Shown here one piece after another: positions 7,368-8,801 of a stretch of DNA of 8,801 nucleotides; position 1 is the stretch's first letter; every line of letters starts with the position of its first letter. A model generated the notes under the pieces. That model was given only the letters and a program-made list of their open reading frames with translations. It had not been told where the DNA came from and did no database searches. This DNA is from JAHDDY01 sp964549375. Its GTDB lineage: Bacteria; Pseudomonadota; Alphaproteobacteria; Rhodobacterales; Rhodobacteraceae. Both the position numbers and the translations under genes were made by a program. The DNA lies in assembly GCA_964549375.1 (NCBI GenBank), contig CAZJWF010000123.1:1-8801 (forward strand), read 5' to 3'.

Positions 7368-7390
7368 GGCCCTCGTGCTTTGCGGGGGCC
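7368..7390 (+). repeat. Second hairpin before the last ATPase gene
   Basis: GGCCC (7368-7372) pairs with GGGCC (7386-7390). The stem extends inward to nine pairs, including two G-U pairs, around a five-base loop. It ends 21 bases before the ATG of the LivF-like gene and lacks a T-run. With the previous hairpin it forms a tandem structure that could partly uncouple expression of the binding protein from the final ATPase. Confidence 0.6.
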
Positions 7391-7411
7391 TCTCACCAAA
7401 AGGCCAAATCC

Positions 7412-8236
7412 ATGCTCGACGCTGCTCCCACTGAAGACACCTTGCTGGAAGTCAGCAATATCGAGGTGATCTACAATCACGTCATCCTCGTGCTGAAAGG
7501 CGTTAGCCTATCTGTGCCCAAGGGCGGGATAACGGCATTGCTCGGCGGTAACGGTGCGGGCAAGACAACAACGCTCAAGGCAGTTTCGAACCTGTTGCAT
7601 TCCGAACGCGGAGAGGTGACGAAAGGTTCGATTGCGTATCGCGGCAATGACATAGCTGATCTGATGCCGGCTGATCTGGTGAAGAAGGGCGTCATTCAGG
7701 TGATGGAAGGCCGTCACTGTTTTGAACATTTGACGATCGAAGAAAATCTACTGACCGGGGCTTATACGCGCCGGGATGGTGGCGGTGCCGTCGCTGCAGA
7801 TTTGGAGATGGTCTATAATTATTTTCCGCGCTTGCGCGACCGCCGCAAATCTCAGGCGGGTTATACGTCGGGCGGGGAACAACAAATGTGCGCGATTGGT
7901 CGGGCGCTGATGTCTCGGCCTGAAACCGTGTTGCTGGATGAACCGTCAATGGGGCTCGCCCCGCAACTCGTCGAAGAGATTTTCGGGATTGTCAAAGACC
8001 TGAACGAGAAAGAGGGCGTTTCGTTTTTGCTGGCTGAGCAAAACACGAATGTCGCGCTGCGCTTTGCTCACTACGGGTACATTCTGGAGTCTGGCCGGGT
8101 CGTGATGGACGGTCCCGCCGCTGAATTGCGCGAAAACCCCGACGTCAAAGAGTTCTATCTCGGCATGTCTGACGAAGGCCGGAAATCTTATCGCAACGTG
8201 CGGAGCTATCGCCGCCGCAAGCGTTGGCTGGGCTGA
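7412..8236 (+). CDS. livF: ABC importer ATPase, LivF-like (HAAT family)
   Basis: This is the second ATPase of the importer, 274 residues from ATG 7412. It shows Walker A GGNGAGKTT (45-53), the LivF-type Q-loop stretch QVMEGRHCF (96-104), signature SGGEQQ (153-158) and Walker B VLLDEP (173-178). The H-loop position reads AEQN, without histidine, as is usual for LivF proteins. A basic C-terminal tail of about 20 residues, ending RSYRRRKRWLG, extends past the standard end near FYLGMS. A frame continues upstream to a TTG at 7325, but that codon has no ribosome site and the extra residues run through the two hairpins. ATG 7412 has AAAAGG eight bases before it and starts directly before the ATPase fold. 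This is the last gene of the operon. Confidence 0.92.
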   Translation: MLDAAPTEDTLLEVSNIEVIYNHVILVLKGVSLSVPKGGITALLGGNGAGKTTTLKAVSNLLHSERGEVTKGSIAYRGNDIADLMPADLVKKGVIQVMEGRHCFEHLTIEENLLTGAYTRRDGGGAVAADLEMVYNYFPRLRDRRKSQAGYTSGGEQQMCAIGRALMSRPETVLLDEPSMGLAPQLVEEIFGIVKDLNEKEGVSFLLAEQNTNVALRFAHYGYILESGRVVMDGPAAELRENPDVKEFYLGMSDEGRKSYRNVRSYRRRKRWLG

Positions 8237-8266
8237 AGATCGTCTTTGATGAGGGACTTTGGGGTT

Positions 8267-8290
8267 GCTCGTCCTGTTGGCTGGACGAGC
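8267..8290. terminator. Perfect hairpin between convergent genes, possible bidirectional terminator
   Basis: GCTCGTCC (8267-8274) and GGACGAGC (8283-8290) are exact reverse complements with an eight-base loop. The hairpin lies 30 bases after the LivF-like stop and 9 bases beyond the stop of the opposing small gene. Neither side has a T-run, so it is not a textbook Rho-independent terminator. It may act as a pause or 3'-end protection structure for both transcripts. Confidence 0.5.
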
Positions 8291-8299
8291 GATAAGGGG

Positions 8300-8572
8300 T
8301 TACTTCGGGATTGTGACGTCGAAATCAAAGCGCGTACCGGGAATGTCGCGCGCCGTGACGCCTTTGGGCAAACATGCAGGATCGGTAATCTGCGCCTTCA
8401 GGAAAATGTTGCCACGCAGCACCACTTTTGCTTGGCATCCTGTCGGCTTGTGCAGAGCAATATGAGCTGTATCATCCGGTGCCGGAAGCACCGCACTAAG
8501 CAGTCTGGCATTCGCGTTTATAGTTCCAAATACGCATAAAACCGCTGCTATGCCGAACGTCGAACGAACCAT
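8300..8572 (-). CDS. Small predicted secreted protein of unknown function
   Basis: I do not recognise this 90-residue protein. A hydrophobic leader at residues 4-22, ending ANA, before RLLSAVLPAP, looks like a signal peptide, so the mature part would be about 68 residues in the periplasm or outside. The mature part has exactly two cysteines (46 and 67) that could form one disulfide, and ends FDFDVTIPK. GGAGAG sits directly against the ATG at 8570-8572, which is a tight spacing, but no other start keeps the leader intact. The gene converges on the importer operon and is probably unrelated to it. The leader and the fitting ribosome-site purines favour a real gene; a chance frame is still possible. 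Confidence 0.6.
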   Translation of the reverse strand: MVRSTFGIAAVLCVFGTINANARLLSAVLPAPDDTAHIALHKPTGCQAKVVLRGNIFLKAQITDPACLPKGVTARDIPGTRFDFDVTIPK

Positions 8573-8657
8573 CTCTCCAGACCCCGTTGGCTATTGATAC
8601 AACTCCAACCAAGATGTTGATCGAAACAACAGGGGTATAAATTGCGAGTCATATGTG

Positions 8658-8686
8658 ACATTTCAAGGGCTATTTTCTTGAAATGT
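8658..8686. promoter_or_regulatory. Perfect 10-bp inverted repeat in AT-rich intergenic DNA, candidate operator
   Basis: ACATTTCAAG (8658-8667) and CTTGAAATGT (8677-8686) are exact reverse complements around a nine-base spacer. The site is about 86 bases upstream of the leftward small secreted-protein gene and is also upstream of whatever lies beyond the right edge. It could be a dimer-binding site or a weak RNA hairpin. The surrounding 8573-8801 stretch shows no convincing gene. Confidence 0.5.
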
Positions 8687-8703
8687 TCTGAAATATTGAT
8701 GTT

Positions 8704-8761
8704 AATTTGCAACAAATTTGCGATGGACAGGCCGTTAAGGTTTGAATTTACCCACAAATTC
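8704..8761. repeat. Short repeats near the right edge
   Basis: AATTTGC occurs twice, at 8704-8710 and 8715-8721, offset by eleven bases, which is about one helical turn. Further right, GAATTT (8744-8749) and AAATTC (8756-8761) form an inverted repeat with a six-base spacer. In AT-rich DNA such short repeats can be chance, but together they fit a promoter or regulator-binding region for a gene to either side. Confidence 0.3.
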
Positions 8762-8801
8762 CCTGTTCCCATGCTTGTCAGGCTTCGTCCTGTCTGGCAT
8801 T

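Noticed and set aside
7325..7411. Upstream start (TTG 7325) for the LivF-like protein
   Set aside because: There is no ribosome site, and the added residues come from the two hairpins. LivF proteins normally begin close to the residues encoded from 7412.
8035..8050. Missing H-loop histidine in the LivF-like ATPase (AEQN)
   Set aside because: As far as I know this substitution is normal for LivF proteins and does not indicate a defective ATPase.
8246..8539. 97-codon plus-strand open frame after the LivF-like gene
   Set aside because: It runs through the hairpin and opposite the secreted-protein gene; its composition is not protein-like and it has no ribosome site.
8548..8772. 74-codon open frame on the minus strand at the right edge
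   Set aside because: It overlaps the start of the small secreted-protein gene, lies in AT-rich repeat-containing DNA, and has no recognisable features or good ribosome site.
8744..8775. MraZ-type TGGG repeat array near the right edge
   Set aside because: On the minus strand GGG triplets occur at offsets of 7 and 10 bases, not at the regular spacing expected of MraZ boxes, and no division-cluster gene is visible.

Overview
The window looks like the chromosome of an alphaproteobacterium of moderate GC content. The protein style is closest to Rhodobacterales/Rhodospirillales-type genomes, but that placement is inferred from protein style only. It is dominated by one tightly packed rightward operon of seven genes (about 730-8236). 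A divergent regulator gene lies to its left, and short unrelated genes sit at both edges.

Layout. (1) Bases 3-110 carry the last 35 codons of a rightward gene that is cut by the window edge; its tail resembles the C-terminus of DUF262/DUF1524 (HNH, GmrSD-like) proteins. (2) Bases 124-519, leftward, encode a MerR-family regulator of the LiuR-like type. (3) Bases 520-729 are a divergent control region with two inverted repeats and a possible regulator site. (4) Bases 730-2709 encode an AMP-forming acyl-CoA synthetase. (5) Bases 2709-8236 encode a complete ABC importer of the HAAT (branched-chain amino acid/hydrophobic amide) type. Its order is ATPase (LivG-like), permease (LivH-like), a 67-residue two-helix membrane protein, permease (LivM-like), periplasmic binding protein, ATPase (LivF-like). 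(6) A perfect hairpin lies at 8267-8290, between convergent genes. (7) Bases 8300-8572, leftward, encode a small predicted secreted protein of unknown function. (8) Bases 8573-8801 are AT-rich, apparently non-coding, and contain a perfect 10-bp inverted repeat.

How the genes probably work together. The synthetase stop overlaps the first ATPase start (TAATG), and the other junctions are short or overlapping, so the seven genes probably share a transcript. A HAAT importer plus an acyl-CoA synthetase suggests uptake of a carboxylic acid followed by CoA activation in the cytoplasm. The substrate could be a fatty, branched-chain or aromatic acid and cannot be settled from sequence. The LiuR-like regulator fits this, because characterised LiuR proteins control branched-chain amino acid and acyl-CoA catabolism. 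Two strong hairpins between the binding-protein gene and the last ATPase gene could allow the binding protein to be made in excess.

The most interesting items are the small two-helix protein between the two permease genes, the synthetase-importer coupling under a LiuR-like regulator, and the inverted repeats in the two intergenic regions. No CRISPR array, RNA gene, insertion sequence or clearly undescribed system was seen.
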